From Phaeosaccion multiseriatum (lineage: Eukaryota > Ochrophyta, other classes): a DNA stretch of 64,000 nucleotides. Location: contig OZ218954.1 in NCBI GenBank assembly GCA_965112735.1, positions 3,224,001-3,288,000 of the forward strand, written 5' to 3'. The notes below the pieces were generated by a model, which worked only from the letters and a program-made list of their open reading frames with translations, was not told the DNA's origin and ran no database searches. The translations under genes were made by a program, and so were the position numbers. Below are positions 51,375-64,000 of the stretch, in pieces (position 1 is the stretch's first letter; each line of letters begins with the position of its first letter).

Positions 51375-52677
51375 AGAGAGAGGGAGAGAGAGGGGGGGGG
51401 GCGAGGGCGAGGAAGGACGTCTGGGTGTAGTGGTCGGAGGAGCTGTGTTGTTTGGTATTGTAAGATTCGGTTACACATACCCAAGGCCCCTCACAACCAA
51501 CCCACCCCCCCCTCAACACACACCCACACACCACCCCACACAGCTCAAGGCGCTGCAGGAGGAGCTTCGTGTGCGATCGGAGGCTGCATCAGACATGGAG
51601 GCCATCTTAGGGGAGAGAACCGTCAACGCGGAAACCGAGGCAAGGACCGCGGAGGTGGCTCGGCGGGCAGCAGAGACCAAATGTGCTGACGTCACTTCAC
51701 AGTTGGCGGCGACGGAGGCAGAGGTGCATAGTCTGCAGGAGAACTTGGCCGTGGCCAATGTCTCTCTCAAGACGCTCAAGATGGAGTGCAAGGCCCTGCA
51801 AGGGAAGGCGTTGCAGGCAGAGGCAGAGGCAGAGGCTGCCAAGGAAGCGGCCGCGAGGGCGACAGAGGTCGGGGAAGAGGCGATGGGCAAGCTGAGGGAC
51901 AAGCTTCAGCAGGCGGAGGCGAGCGAACGGGATATGAAGCGGAGAGGAGAGCAGCACGAGGTACAGCGCAAAGCTGAGTTTGCGGCGCTGAGGGTGCAGG
52001 TGGAGGAGACGAGGCGGCGGAGCCACGCCTTGGAGGAGGCTGCCTCTTCGCATGGGGGAGGAGTAGGAGGCTTAGGCCTAAGTCGCAGTAGTAGTAGTAG
52101 TGGTGGTGGTGGTGGTGGTGGTGGTGGTGGTGGTGGTGGTGGTCATCACAATCGCCATCAGAGGATGCTGTCACAGCACGACTACCTCACGGAGGCCTTG
52201 GGTGGTAGTGGTGGAGAGGGTGGTGACGCTGCTGCTTTTAGGGAGCGGAGGAACAGCAGCACCAGCAACACCAGCAATGGTAACAGCAACGGCACCACAC
52301 CTGGTGGAGGGGGGCACATGGTAACGTCTCTGGCCAGTGGAAACCCCTCCTTCGCCATGCTGGACCGACTACAGCAGGGGCTGAAGATGAAGGAGGGGGA
52401 GATTGCGAGTCTGCAGGGTAGACTGTCCTCGGCCGAAGAAACGAGAGACGCCCTCCTAGACGAAGTGGCCACACTTGGGCACCAACTGACCCAACTAGAG
52501 GCGGCGTTGGCTGGGCTGCCCCTGCTGAAGAGTCAAGTAGCGGAGCTGACGCAGAAGAATGACCTCTTGCTGGAGTTGCTCGGGGAGAAGGAGGAGGAGT
52601 TGGAGGAAACGGTGGCCGACGTACAGGAAACAAGGAGTATGTTCAGGGCCGCGCTGAACGAGATGCACCCTACCTAA
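47654..52677 (+). CDS. TMF1: TMF1-like golgin (coiled-coil Golgi tether)
   Basis: Five exons: 47654-50221, 50594-50740, 50866-51065, 51272-51326, 51544-52677; 1,367 aa. The start MWGNLAGNLAAKVSKFADDL is an amphipathic N-terminus. A long acidic, Ala/Glu-rich linker with poly-Glu follows. From about residue 690 to the end it is coiled coil: a first block (LKKRVKALEARESEWSEKDQ, LAAYMEEGKALAIKQ) matching the TMF DNA-binding-named domain, and a C-terminal block (LLLELLGEKEEELEETVADV) matching the TMF TATA-binding-named domain. In animals and plants TMF proteins bind Rab6 at the Golgi and act in vesicle tethering; the DNA-binding names are historical. Short Gly and Asn/Ser runs are inserted within the last exon (52081-52310). 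The frame opens at this ATG. Confidence 0.85.
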
Positions 52678-52910
52678 CGAGAGCGCCGTGTAGAGAGGGG
52701 TCGGTGTGTTAGTGTCTCAAGTTTCGGTTTCAGGTGTGTTAATACTTACCGGAGTTCCTTCGAATCAAACCAAAACCGACCCGACCAATGACTCGCCAAT
52801 CAAAGCGTCGTCCTCCACAGTGTCCACGGTGCTTTTATGCCCAACTGAGAGAGTCCTAGTTCCTCACTCCCTCTCATCCCTCCCTCCCTCCCCTGAGGTG
52901 GGCTTGGCAC

Positions 52911-54981
52911 TCAAAGCTTGGACAGGAGGTGGCCCCCGCCCTCCCTCTCGCCTTCGCCCTCCGGCTCGGCAGATATCGCGAAACTGTCGCCGCCGCACCC
53001 CCTTCTCGTCTCACTATTTCTGCTACCAGTACCACTAGTACTACCACCTCTGTCATTTGTGCTACTACTCCTACTATTTCTATGCCTCCTACTGCTACTA
53101 CTACTGCTACTACTACTGCTGCTACTACTACTACTACTACTACCATTCCTCCTACTAACCCCACTACTATTGCTACCACTACTTCCTGTCGTCCCTCTAC
53201 TGCTCCTCTTGCCCGAGTAGTAGAAGCGAGAAAACGCCTCCCCCGCTGCCTCCTCCCCTGCCGTGCATAGTCGACCAAATCGCTTCACAGCCTCTGCCCA
53301 GGGGATGACCTCGCCAGGCCGTTGTACCGGTATGCAATAAAAGATACCGTCTGCGCGTGCATGCGTGAAGCCGCTCTCCGGGTGAATCAGCTGCGGGACA
53401 GGAGAGAGTCAAACGGCAACAGCCGTTAGCATCGAGCTCCAGTGAGTGGAGTGGTTGGTCTGAGGAGACAGGGCGGGGGGTGGGGAGAAAGGAAGAAAGC
53501 GATACCCTGTAGCTGCCTAGAGGGTTGTAAAATGAAAAGTTAGTTGAAAGTTGAAACTGTCCGTGCTTTGAAAGCTGAAGCTGAAGCAGCTCATACCTGC
53601 GCTTCGACGTACACCTTCCTTCCGTCCACACGCTGCACTTTAGCTCGGAGCAGCATGGTGCTCCCGAGGGGAATGAAACGCTTGTACTGGACCTGACGGA
53701 GGAGAAGGAGGAGGAGGAGGAGGAGGAGGAGGAGGAGGAGGAGGAGAAGGGTGAGGAGGAGGAGGCGGGGGAAGAGGACGATGAGGATGAGGAAGAGAAG
53801 GATGAGGATGAGGAGGAGGAGGACGATGAGGATGAGAAGAAGAAGAAGAAGAAGAAGAAGAAGAAGAAGAAGAAGAAGAAGAAGAAGAAGGAGGAGGAGG
53901 AGGAGGAGGAGGAGGAGGAGGAGGAGGAGGAGGAGGAGGAGGAGGAGGAGGAGGAGGAGGAGGAGGAGGAGGAGGAGGAGGAGGAGGAGGAGGAGGAGGA
54001 GGAGGAGGAGGAGGAGGAGGAGGAGGAGGAGGAGGAGGAGGAGGAGGAGGAGGAGGAGGAGGAGGAGGAGGAGGAGGAGGAGGAGGAGGAGGAGGAGGAG
54101 GAGGAGGAGGAGGAAGAAGAAGGAACGACAACACTGACCTTGAGCTCTATGGTGGGGATGCCTCGCCGGGAGTAGCCAATGTGTCTCCACACGAGTGTGC
54201 CCAGCGCATCGTCCAGACACGTGGCAGTCGCTCCTCCGTGCACCGCACCTGGGTCGGTCCGAAGAGTGGGAAGAGCAGCAGCAGCGGGCGACATAGGAGC
54301 AGCGGCAGCAGGGGCAGCAGCAGCAGGGGCAGCAGCAGAGACGCAAGTAGTCAGTTGAAACAGTAGAGAAAGGCATTGACGCTGCACCACAGTACGTTGA
54401 AGTTCATTCGTAAGTGCACGCCTTTCTGTGGCGTAAGTAGAGACAATAGGATTAGGGCGTAGGTGGTCGCTGTCCATCACGGAGTCTCTTGTGAGCGTTG
54501 CTGGGTGTTTAAGGCGTCCCTGCCACCTGTCTCTCTCACCTGGCGGTCCTTCGCACTTGTGATTGAAGGCTACAGCTCCGACCATGGCCCGACTTGGTCC
54601 ATGCCACCACATCTGCGTGCGTATCTTACCCGCCATGAAGGAGTATCCTGTGTAGCCCATAGCAGTCGCGATGGCGGGGTCCACGGAGATCATGGGGAAG
54701 TCATGACCGAAGCCGGTCTGCACATAGCCTCCTCTCGTGACGAAGAAGCCGTCCTCATCGAACTCCCCTCTAACTGCAGGTGCCGCTTCTAGTCCTGCTG
54801 CTCCTGCTGCTGCTTCTGCAGCCTGTGCTGCTACAAAGGAGGAGTCCTCCTCGTTGGCAACAGAGGCCTCGCTTGTTGGGTGGGTTCCGCTGCTGCTGCT
54901 CCCGCTCGGCGACTCCAGGAGCACCTGTAGCCATGGTGGCGTAGCGAGCATTTCGGTGCTTTTATCCTCGCCCCCCCTCAT
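52911..54981 (-). CDS. HotDog-fold thioesterase (4HBT/THEM4-like)
   Basis: Four exons: 54981-54540, 54248-54139, 53692-53597, 53390-52911; 375 aa. It should hydrolyse an acyl-CoA thioester. The core reads AFNHKCEGPP in exon 1, joined to GAVHGGATATCLDDALGTLV in exon 2, the hallmark of the THEM4 group; then IPTIELK, VQYKRFIPLGSTMLLRAKV and DGRKVYVEAQ, LIHPESGFTHARADGIFYCI for the later strands. The EGPP/GAVHGG junction decides the acceptor at 54248; an earlier acceptor would insert about 60 low-complexity residues. The C-terminus after the HotDog fold is a Ser/Arg/Gly-rich tail with a long serine run, unlike the compact family. The N-terminal 70 residues are Ala/Ser-rich and might be a targeting region. 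Converges on the golgin gene with 233 bp between the stops. Confidence 0.83.
53711..54120. repeat. (GAG)n and (AAG)n runs in a thioesterase intron
   Basis: About 410 bp of GAG, with an AAG block at 53836-53890. In sense it is (CTC)n/(CTT)n and occupies the intron 54138-53693 up to the acceptor (AG at 53694-53693), so here too the expanded repeat is the pyrimidine tract. Confidence 0.93.
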
Positions 54982-55430
54982 CGTCTCCAGCGTACTTGCG
55001 TGTGTGTGTTATGTATTTTGTGTTTTGCTCATCATTCATCATTCTGATCCTGGAGGACCAACACGGGAAGATCAACAGAAATCTCGGCTGCGAGGAAGGC
55101 CGCTGCTGCACAATGCGCCTGGCCTTGCTGATTGACGGCCCTTTGCCGCCCCCGACGGGACGCTCGCTCCTGGAGCCCTTCCACCCCCTTTTTTCACGCC
55201 GATGGAGGTCCCAAGCCTGCAACAGCTAGCGACTGTATTGACTACCCACACCTTCTCTCCTACTCGCATCGCCGCCTCTCACACGACCGCACCATGGAGA
55301 ACCAATACGGACCAAGAAGTCAAAGAAAAACTCGCGACCTGCGGGAGGCAGGACCGTCCGTGCGTGTGATAAAAATGACATTTGATTCAATACGTCTGTG
55401 TGATAAAACGATCTGAAATGCAAAAGGAGA
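54982..55430. other. intergenic region, thioesterase promoter / polyubiquitin 3' flank
   Basis: About 450 bp with no supportable gene. AT-richer sequence at 55360-55425 may hold the polyubiquitin 3' end. Confidence 0.5.
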
Positions 55431-57206
<1,776 letters not shown>

Positions 57207-60200
57207 ATGTGTGACTGCCCCGCCCCTGTTGCCATGCGGCGCTTGGTATCAGAGCCCGGGAAAGGCAAGAGGCTGAATAAGGGCGCTAAGGACGGAAGTG
57301 ACGGACGGAGCAGCAAAAAGGAGCACACTAGAATGCACAGCCAGGTCATTCAAACCTTCAAATGTGGGATTTGCTTGGAGGACAAGGCGAGAGTGACTGC
57401 GGCAGCCAAGGCTTCACCAGCAGCGAAGGACGAGCTTTGGGCCTGCCCGACTGAGGGCTGCTCTACAATGAACACCTTCTGTATGGGGTGTATCCAGGAC
57501 TTTCTGGTAGAGCAGGTGGCGTCCTCTCGCTACACCCTTCGCCAAATGAAGTGCCCTGGTTGTAGATCTCGGCTGCCCACCGGCCGCTGGAAGAGCTTGG
57601 TCTCGCCCACGGTAAGGGAACATCCCATCCCCCTTTTCCACTCGCGTGTCCCCACTAAGACAGAGAGCAGAATTTGAAGCCTATCAGCGTCCTCACGCCC
57701 TTCCTTCACTCCTCCTCCTACCTACCTAATCTCTCTCTCTCCATGCATAGGTCTTCAAACAGTATAGCGACAATCTGTGTGCCGTCACGTCAGTGCGATG
57801 CGAGGGGTGCGATGCGGACAGCAGCCTGCTGCGTTGCCTCGACATGGTTCCGCGCTGGGATGTAAGTCAAGCGGAGACTGTCCGGCACAACAAAAGCAAG
57901 CGCAAGCGGACAGTGAGGAATCTCATTGTCGATTATGGACTCACGCCGCCCGTCATGGATGAGCTCAGGTAGGACCCAGGGGGGGGGGGAAGTGGGCTGA
58001 GTTTCTGGGTTGTGGTGTCCGACTACTCCTTACGATGTGGTATGAACACACTCGTGTTTTTACGGTGGCCTTTTGCCGATCAGTGATTCAACGCACAACA
58101 ACACAATAGTCTTTTCTGTGGTGTGATGTGTGATGGTTACGGCGGTTGTGTGTGTGTACTAATTTTGCTTGAATTACGCGTGTACATGTGTGTGTATATG
58201 CACGTAGGGAGGCTTTTGACACGTACGGAAAAGGTCTGAGCAAAGCGGAGGACATGGTCGACACACTCAAGCGGCTTCTCTTCTCAGATGTGGAGGAGTT
58301 GAGGGGAGGAGGGGGAAGGGCAAAGACCGCCAAGGAGGCAGCAGAGACAGTGGCGGGAGCAGCAGCAGCAGCAGCAACAGCTACAGTAGCAGCAGCAACC
58401 GCAGCAGCGGCAGTAGCGGTAGCAGTGGCAGCAGTGGCAGGAGGAGAGGCTGGAGGAGGGGAAGGAGCGGCGAGCGAGGCAGCAGCAACAGCAGCAGCAG
58501 CAGAAGGGGCCGTAGGAGCCGCAGCTGCAGCGGGAGAAGCAGCGGAAGAAGCCGCAGCGGTAGCGGCAGCAGCACTAGCGGCCGCAGTAGCAGCAGCAGG
58601 AGAGGAAGGAGCGGCGAGCGGGGCAGCAGCAGCAGCAGGAGATTCAGCAGCAAGAGCAGCAAGATCAGTATCAGCAGCAGTAGCAGCAGCAGCAGCACTT
58701 GGTGAAACAGCAGCAACAGCAGCACTTGGTAATACAGCAGGAGCAGCAGCGCTTGCTGATGCAGCAGCAGTAGCCGGAGCGGCAGCAGGAGAGGCAGGAG
58801 CCGCTGCAGACGCAGTACGAGATGCAGCATCTGATGCGGAAGAAGCCGCAGCAGCAGCAGCAGCAGCAGCAGAAGAAGCAGCAGTTGGTGATACGGGAGG
58901 AGAAATGGAGGGGGAGGACATGGGCCTCATGAGCTGGGAGGACGCACACGCTGTGTGGGAGAAGGTACGGTATTAGCAGTGGTACTGTACAGTTTGTGTG
59001 CCTTGTACTGAAAGGCATCTCTCCCCCACCGTTCCATGCTTCTTTCGCCTGTGTATGTTTGTGTGTGCATGTCTGTGTATGTGTGCTTGAGTGTGTTTCA
59101 CCTTGAAACGTATCGTTATCATACTGTGTATGTATGTGTGTGTGTGTTGTGCGTCCTTTCTTGATGACTGACCAAGCTCTCTACTCCTTCCTCATGAATG
59201 TACCCCCTCCTATTCCCTCTCTCGTTCTCGCTCCCCCCCCTCCCTCTATCATTCTCCCTCTCCCCCTCCCTCTCTATCATTCTCTCTCTCCCTGTCTCTC
59301 TCCACCCCCTTCTCTCTACGTGTGGTTGTCGTCAATCACTGACATAGTGCACGGAGGTCGTCATGTATAGTGTCCTCCCGCTGGTGCCCGACCTGGAGCG
59401 AAGAGCATCGCTGCTTGTGGCATGGCTCAGGCGCTACCCCTTCATCATTCTCAACACATGTGGATATGGAAACCGAGCCCTGTCTCAGGGGGAGGCGGGG
59501 GAGGCGGAGGAGGAGGATGCCATCGCGGAGCATCTCGATTGTGATGCTGAGTATTGCTTCACCTGCCAGGTGGGTGGGTGTTTGGTGTTTGGTGTTTGAG
59601 TTGTAGGGTATGGCGGCCTTGCCATTCGTGAGTGTCAATTTGGATGGGACGCAGCTCTGTGACGCGATCGATTTTAGTCCAACAGTAACTTGAAACTGAA
59701 ACGGTGAGCATCCGCACCCCGCACCCCTACCTACCACTACCACCGCAGGTGGGATACTGGCATTCGGGCACCACATGCAGGGAGAACGCTCAGATGGAGC
59801 TGGAGAATAGCGATGGGGAGGTGGGCGGGGAGGGCGTGCAGATGTGCCCAGCGTGTCTGGTGCCAACCATGCGCACAGAGGGCTGCAGCCACATCATCTG
59901 TGTGTGCGGTCACAACTGGGAGTGGGAGGAGGAGGATGAGGAGGACACGGAGGATGGAGGCAGCGACGACGGACGCAGAGAGGGTCGCCGCGAGGGCATG
60001 TCCGGGAACTTGCTCTTGCATATCGACGAAGTAGAGGATGACTTGTTTGGTGGTCTCTTCTCCCCTGTGAGACGGGCGGCGGAGGTGGCAGAGGCAGCAC
60101 ACCAACGGGAGCTGGAGCAAGGCGGACTCCTCTTTGCGTTGGAGGAAGAAGAGGAGGATGTTCTAGGGATTCTCTTTTCTCCCGGAGGAGGAGGAGGAGG

Positions 60201-60384
60201 AGGAGGAGGAGAAACGTGGGGGTATCGGGCGGGGGTTTGGCGGCACGGGTATCGCCTCATCAGCAGCCTGCTTTGGGGCGACGAGGAGGAAGACGACGCG
60301 GAGGAGGGGGGGGAGGAGGAGAGGGTGGAGGCGGGCGGGGAGGATGAAGAGGAGGAGCTCATGCCTGATTGCGTGATTGCATGA
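57207..60384 (+). CDS. divergent RBR-type (RING-BRcat-Rcat) E3 ubiquitin ligase
   Basis: Five exons: 57207-57611, 57751-57968, 58208-58964, 59348-59569, 59749-60384; 745 aa. RBR ligases take ubiquitin from an E2 onto their own Cys, then onto the target. The first RING starts FKCGICLEDK, continues ACPTEGCSTMNTFCMGCIQD and ends MKCPGC. The middle zinc element is DAEYCFTCQVGYWHSGTTC, the usual BRcat ending. The Rcat reads MCPACLVPTMRTEGCSHIIC then VCGHNWEWE, with the presumed catalytic Cys in EGCSHI. Between RING1 and BRcat, exon 3 inserts about 200 residues that are mostly Ala (58330-58900, from GCA/GCG runs). The C-terminus is acidic and ends MPDCVIA. The spacing of RING1 is unusual, so E2 binding is inferred. 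Head to head with polyubiquitin. Confidence 0.82.
58330..58900 (+). repeat. GCA/GCG-rich coding run (Ala-rich insert)
   Basis: About 570 bp of imperfect AGC/GCA repeats in exon 3 of the RBR gene, read as Ala. It contains four copies or variants of TTGGTGATACAG (58698, 58725, 58750, 58883), read as ALGETA, ALGNTA, ALADAA and AVGDTG. Confidence 0.85.
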
Positions 60385-60733
60385 AGAGGCGAGAAGACGA
60401 GGAGGAGAAGTCAAGTGTATGTACTTTGGTCGGCGGCTTGTTTGGGTGGGTGGGGTGAGTCCATGCCCATCGAGAAGCTCTTTTGGTTCGGCACACACAG
60501 TATATAGAGCGATGGGTCCAATGCACATAGGTAGAGAGGTAGAGGAGGGGAGAGATTTTGAGGGTTTTTTTACTCAGGGAATTTATCAGGTCGCTTGGTT
60601 TATTGTTGTACTTTAGACTTTAGATAGGGAGGGGGGGGATTTGTTTTTGTTTTTGTACATCTTGGCTCACTAAATACTTAAGGCGAAACTGAAACTGAGG
60701 CCCCAAAAATGGAATATAATCAAAAAATCAAAA
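60385..60733. other. tail-to-tail intergenic region, RBR ligase / dienelactone hydrolase
   Basis: About 350 bp with no gene. T-rich sequence near 60560-60660 could carry polyadenylation signals for both genes. It contains one copy of the GAAACTGAAACTG motif (60684-60700). Confidence 0.55.
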
Positions 60734-61990
60734 TCAGACGTGCTTGGTGAAGAAGTCTGCAACCAGCTGCACCGCCTCAGCGGCCTGTTTGGCGTTGTCC
60801 TCGTTGCCAAAGTCCGCCCTCCCCTGCACCCCTGAATGTGTGTGGCAGTGAGGACATGGGGAGAAGGAGGGTGGGGGAGGTTAGGGAAATTTTTTCAAAT
60901 TTTTTCCCTCAAGAGTTTGACACTACATAAAAGGGGGGGAGGGTGCAGGGAGGGAGGGAGGGAAGTGACACATGTATGGGCAAAAAGCGGGGAGCAGGAT
61001 CCCCTTGCGGGGCAAAAACAGACGGCGCGGCCGACGCAGAGGTTTGATCCCCCGATCGACACAAGTTTCTTGACAGGAAAATGTTTGATGCTGCATGCCA
61101 TCTTGATAGGCGTGGCAAACAACGGCATCTGATCCCCACTTTCGCGATAATCTTCTCTCTCTCGTGCTCTCCCACACTGTCCCTCCTCCTTTCTCCTTAC
61201 TTCCCTCCCTCCCTTTCCCCCCTTCCTCCCTCCCTGCAACACCAACACACTCACATCCGTGGAACATGTCCGGAAAGTGCTTGATAAAGGTCGTGTCTCG
61301 CTTCTCCAGCACGGGCCTTACCACGTCCATCAAGTCGCCGTCATCCTGTGAGTAAGGAGGAGGAGCAGAGCACCAACAGGTGAGGAAAGACAAAAGATTA
61401 TGACAAGATTGGAGACCAAAGAGGACAGGAAGCGAGGACGGAGGGACGGAGGGAGGGAGGGAAGGAGGGAGGAAAGAAGAGAGGGAGGGAGGGAGGGACG
61501 GAGGGACGGACGGAGGGAGGGAGGGAGGGAGGGAGGACACGAGGCCGACAGGACAGCGACCTGTGTCTGCCTCTAAGCGTTGGGTACCCATACCCAATCC
61601 TACCTTACTGCTCAGGAAGCAAAGAGGGACGGTGGCCTTCTCCACTTGCTGACGATCGATCATGGCGGGGTGGCATGTCGCCCCTGCCTTGGCGAGGCCG
61701 CTGTTCACCACCTTCGCACGGTAAGGCAGGTACGTAGGTTAATATGTATGTAGGTACGTAGGCCAGATGGATGGATGGATGGATGGGTAAGTAGATGAGA
61801 GATGGATGAATGGATGAATAAGTAGATTAAAGGTGGAAGAGACATGGGGCAGATACATGAATAGACAGTTGGGTAAAAATAAAAGACGATAATTAGTTGG
61901 ATAGGGGATATTTAGGGACTTGCATGCCTCGCTACATGTGTGAAGGCGCCTCACACACGTTCGCCCAAAGGAAATGCACAGGTCGGTGGC

Positions 61991-62030
<40 letters not shown>

Positions 62031-63300
62031 GGTGCGTTTGTGCGTGTGTGTCTTGGGGGGGTGGATGTGGGGAGTGCCTCCATTCCCTGCCCCATCCTCT
62101 TTCCCTCCTCCCTATCACACACATACGCTCACGCACATACACACACATGCACACACACGCACGTACACACACACACATCCACACACACATACATACACAC
62201 ACACGCACACATGCACACACCAAGCAAGGGGAGCGTACCACCAACCACTGAAGACGTACCTCCATCATCATCTTCCCTCCCCAGCAGAAGCCAACACAGC
62301 CGAAGCTTTGAACGCTGTAGGCAGCCAACGTTTACACGGGAAGAGGAGAGAGAGAACCACTTTCAAGGTTAGTTGTTTGTCCTTGATTTTGCTTGGCTGA
62401 CCCTGTTTGATCCTCGGTCCTTCCTTTCCCTGTGGCGGAAATGGTTGCCCCTCCTTCTCTCCGCTCCGTCTCTCCCCCCCCCCCTTCTCCCCCCCTCCTC
62501 ATCCTCACCCTTCGCTTCTCATGGCAGCTTGCACAGCCTCGACGACGGGCTTAATCTTTTCTTCAAAGCCGAAGCTGCCCACCCAGGCCTTGAACTCCTC
62601 GGGCTTAGGGGGGGGGAAGTTGGACAGAGCCCACTGAGTAGGGCGAGAGAGAGAAGGGTGGGAGAGGGAGGGAGAGAGAGAGGATAATAGAAGAGAGGGT
62701 GAGGGAGGGGGGGCGAAGGGGGGGTGCGAGAGAGAGACGAGGAGAGTACACAAATCAAGGGTTACGACAGGACAGAGAGAGTCGAGCGGGTTACCCCTCT
62801 CCACCCTACTTCCTTAACCCTCGTTCCAAGTGAGCGCACTCACCGGGTTGCCATTGAAGAAATCGGGGATGGCCACGTAGAAGCCGGCCTTGGAGAGGGT
62901 GTCGGCAACCTGAATGTCGGCGACGGAAGGAGAAGGGTTTTTCGTCAGTTAATGCGGAGCGAAACGAGCAAACAGCCCGCGTTCGAGTGGTTGGACCGCA
63001 ATTAAATCTTTCATCCGCTTACTTGCCTGCTTCGATTGGGAAGAAGGCCCAAAGATATCGTACACCTGGGGAGGAGGAGGGAGGAGGGAACACGACGTAA
63101 GTGGGGGAAGAAAAGAAGAAGAAAGAAGGGAGAATTGAGACTTCCCGCCCAGTAGCTCAGCGACTTACATGGATGATCCCCTTTGCTCCCGGAGTGCCCG
63201 CGAAATACACACTGACTCCTCCCATCTCCTTCGTCACGCCCTTGGGCTCGTAGGATACGTCCAATACCCCTGGCAGGTCCGAGGGGCAACAGGTGGCCAT
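60734..63300 (-). CDS. dienelactone hydrolase family protein
   Basis: Eight exons: 63300-63169, 63065-63027, 62909-62844, 62633-62509, 62314-62260, 61711-61604, 61345-61255, 60831-60734; 237 aa, the normal family length. An alpha/beta hydrolase using Cys-Asp-His. The nucleophile sits in VGFCWGGK (Cys131), the His in FPDMFHGWVQGR (His204), and the Asp is one of those in SSKDDGDLMD (176-179). Other family marks are VYDIFGPSSQSKQ, AIPDFFNGNP and ATCHPAMID. Intron 2 starts with GC (CAG/GCAAGT) rather than GT. The frame is open upstream of Met1 with a hydrophobic stretch (KLLVLLLIYTAVSHL), so a spliced signal-peptide exon is possible; no ATG is seen there. The substrate is unknown; relatives act on lactones and other esters. 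Confidence 0.88.
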
Positions 63301-64000
63301 CTTTGCCGAGTGCTTGCTGCTGAGGTGGGAAACAGCAGTATAGATCAGCAGCAGTACCAGCAGCTTCTGAGGAGGGGGAGGAGGAGGAGGAGGAGGGAGA
63401 AGCACGTGGAGAAACCAAATGTGAATTAGAGAACCACCTTCTCTCCCTTTTTTTGTCGAGCGGCTCTCGGGCTAGAACAGAACACAATAATTAACACTTT
63501 CATTTAAAACAACCAAGGGAGTGCAAAACCAGTAGAAGGTTCTCTTGAGAGGTGTGAGCCTGGTGCTACGTCCTTACTTTGGGGTTGAAGAGACAGGAGG
63601 ATTTGAGAAAGAAAGGGATATCTTGCCCCGTAGGAATTGCGTATTAGCCTTTCCTTTTCCTTTTCAACAATAGCTGCTAGTATCTGAAGCCGAGCGCAGG
63701 TCAAGGAAGAATCCCTCCCTCCTGGTCGTATCCCTGGTGAGTTTGCATCTCGCAGGGTATGCCTCCCGCCGTTACCCCACGAATGTGTGAACCCGTCTGC
63801 AACGCAACGCCCGGCTTTCTTTCGGGGTACTCTACCGGCTGGGCTTACTCTCCTCCCCACCCCCACCCCTTTATACTCCTTTTGCATCCCTCTTTCAGAA
63901 TGGCTTGAGCTGAATCTAAACTAAGAATCCTGTGTTTCTTCCTCGTCTCCGTCTCCATCTATTTTTCCCATCTACCCCAATCCAGAGATTCCCACTCCCC
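63301..64000. promoter_or_regulatory. upstream region of the dienelactone hydrolase gene
   Basis: No complete gene seen to the window edge. On the minus strand AGTATAAAGG near 63868-63878 could be a TATA box, about 570 bp from the modelled ATG. That distance would leave room for a 5' intron or a missed first exon. Confidence 0.35.

Noticed and set aside
61915-61990. Possible extra exon in the dienelactone hydrolase gene
   Set aside because: Its frames carry stops or do not match the family. Direct joining of MMME to VVNSGLAKAGATCHPAM is in phase.

Overview
This is a nuclear window of a eukaryote. Nearly all coding sequence is split by spliceosomal introns with GT...AG ends (one GC...AG), intergenic spaces are short, and overall GC is moderate to high. 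The gene set (PhoA-type alkaline phosphatase, NUDT23-like Nudix hydrolase, CAF1, TMF-type golgin, RBR ligase, CNBD potassium channel), the ubiquitin variant (D16, D24, Q28) and the Ala-Pro-Thr-rich cell-surface protein fit a stramenopile alga. A eustigmatophyte such as Nannochloropsis/Microchloropsis is my best guess, but that is inference. I rebuilt the exons by hand from splice sites, reading phase and family conservation. For every multi-exon model except the 5' end of the Nudix gene, the exon lengths sum to a whole number of codons.

Layout. 1-1165: low-complexity sequence without a gene. 1166-11823 (-): a 13-exon gene for a tandem, two-domain, 12-TM CNBD potassium channel. 12906-20932 (+): a very acidic, repeat-built coiled-coil protein, divergent from the channel. 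21390-26578 (-): a USP-family deubiquitinase, head to head at 182 bp with a TMEM234-like membrane protein (26761-27662, +). 27663-29952: non-genic, with one decayed reading frame. 29953-33983 (-): a Cys-rich type I surface protein made by exon duplication. 34756-39266 (-): a Nudix hydrolase whose intron carries a 2.3-kb (GGGA)n array. 39958-43205 (+): CAF1 deadenylase. 43891-47034 (+): alkaline phosphatase. 47654-52677 (+): TMF1-like golgin. 52911-54981 (-): HotDog thioesterase. 55431-56579 (-): five-unit polyubiquitin, head to head with an RBR-type E3 ligase (57207-60384, +). 60734-63300 (-): dienelactone hydrolase.

How the parts relate. Three ubiquitin-system genes (deubiquitinase, polyubiquitin, RBR ligase) lie in the window, two of them sharing a 627-bp divergent promoter. 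The other genes look like an ordinary mixed neighbourhood: ion transport, mRNA decay, phosphate scavenging, Golgi tethering, nucleotide housekeeping.

The most unusual signals are non-coding. (i) The main (GGGA)n arrays sit in introns close to the 3' splice site, and read as (CCCT)n on the sense strand, that is, as hugely expanded polypyrimidine tracts. (ii) A minisatellite of about 26 bp in another intron has a unit that looks like a branch site plus pyrimidine tract. (iii) A 12-13 bp sequence, TTGGTGATACAG or TTGGTGGTACAG, recurs more than fifteen times, next to CAG runs in exons and, in the opposite orientation, at intron 3' ends. (iv) Two other short dispersed motifs and a perfect 45-bp intronic hairpin are present. 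On the protein side, the two-domain channel with both CNBDs degenerate is the most interesting candidate.
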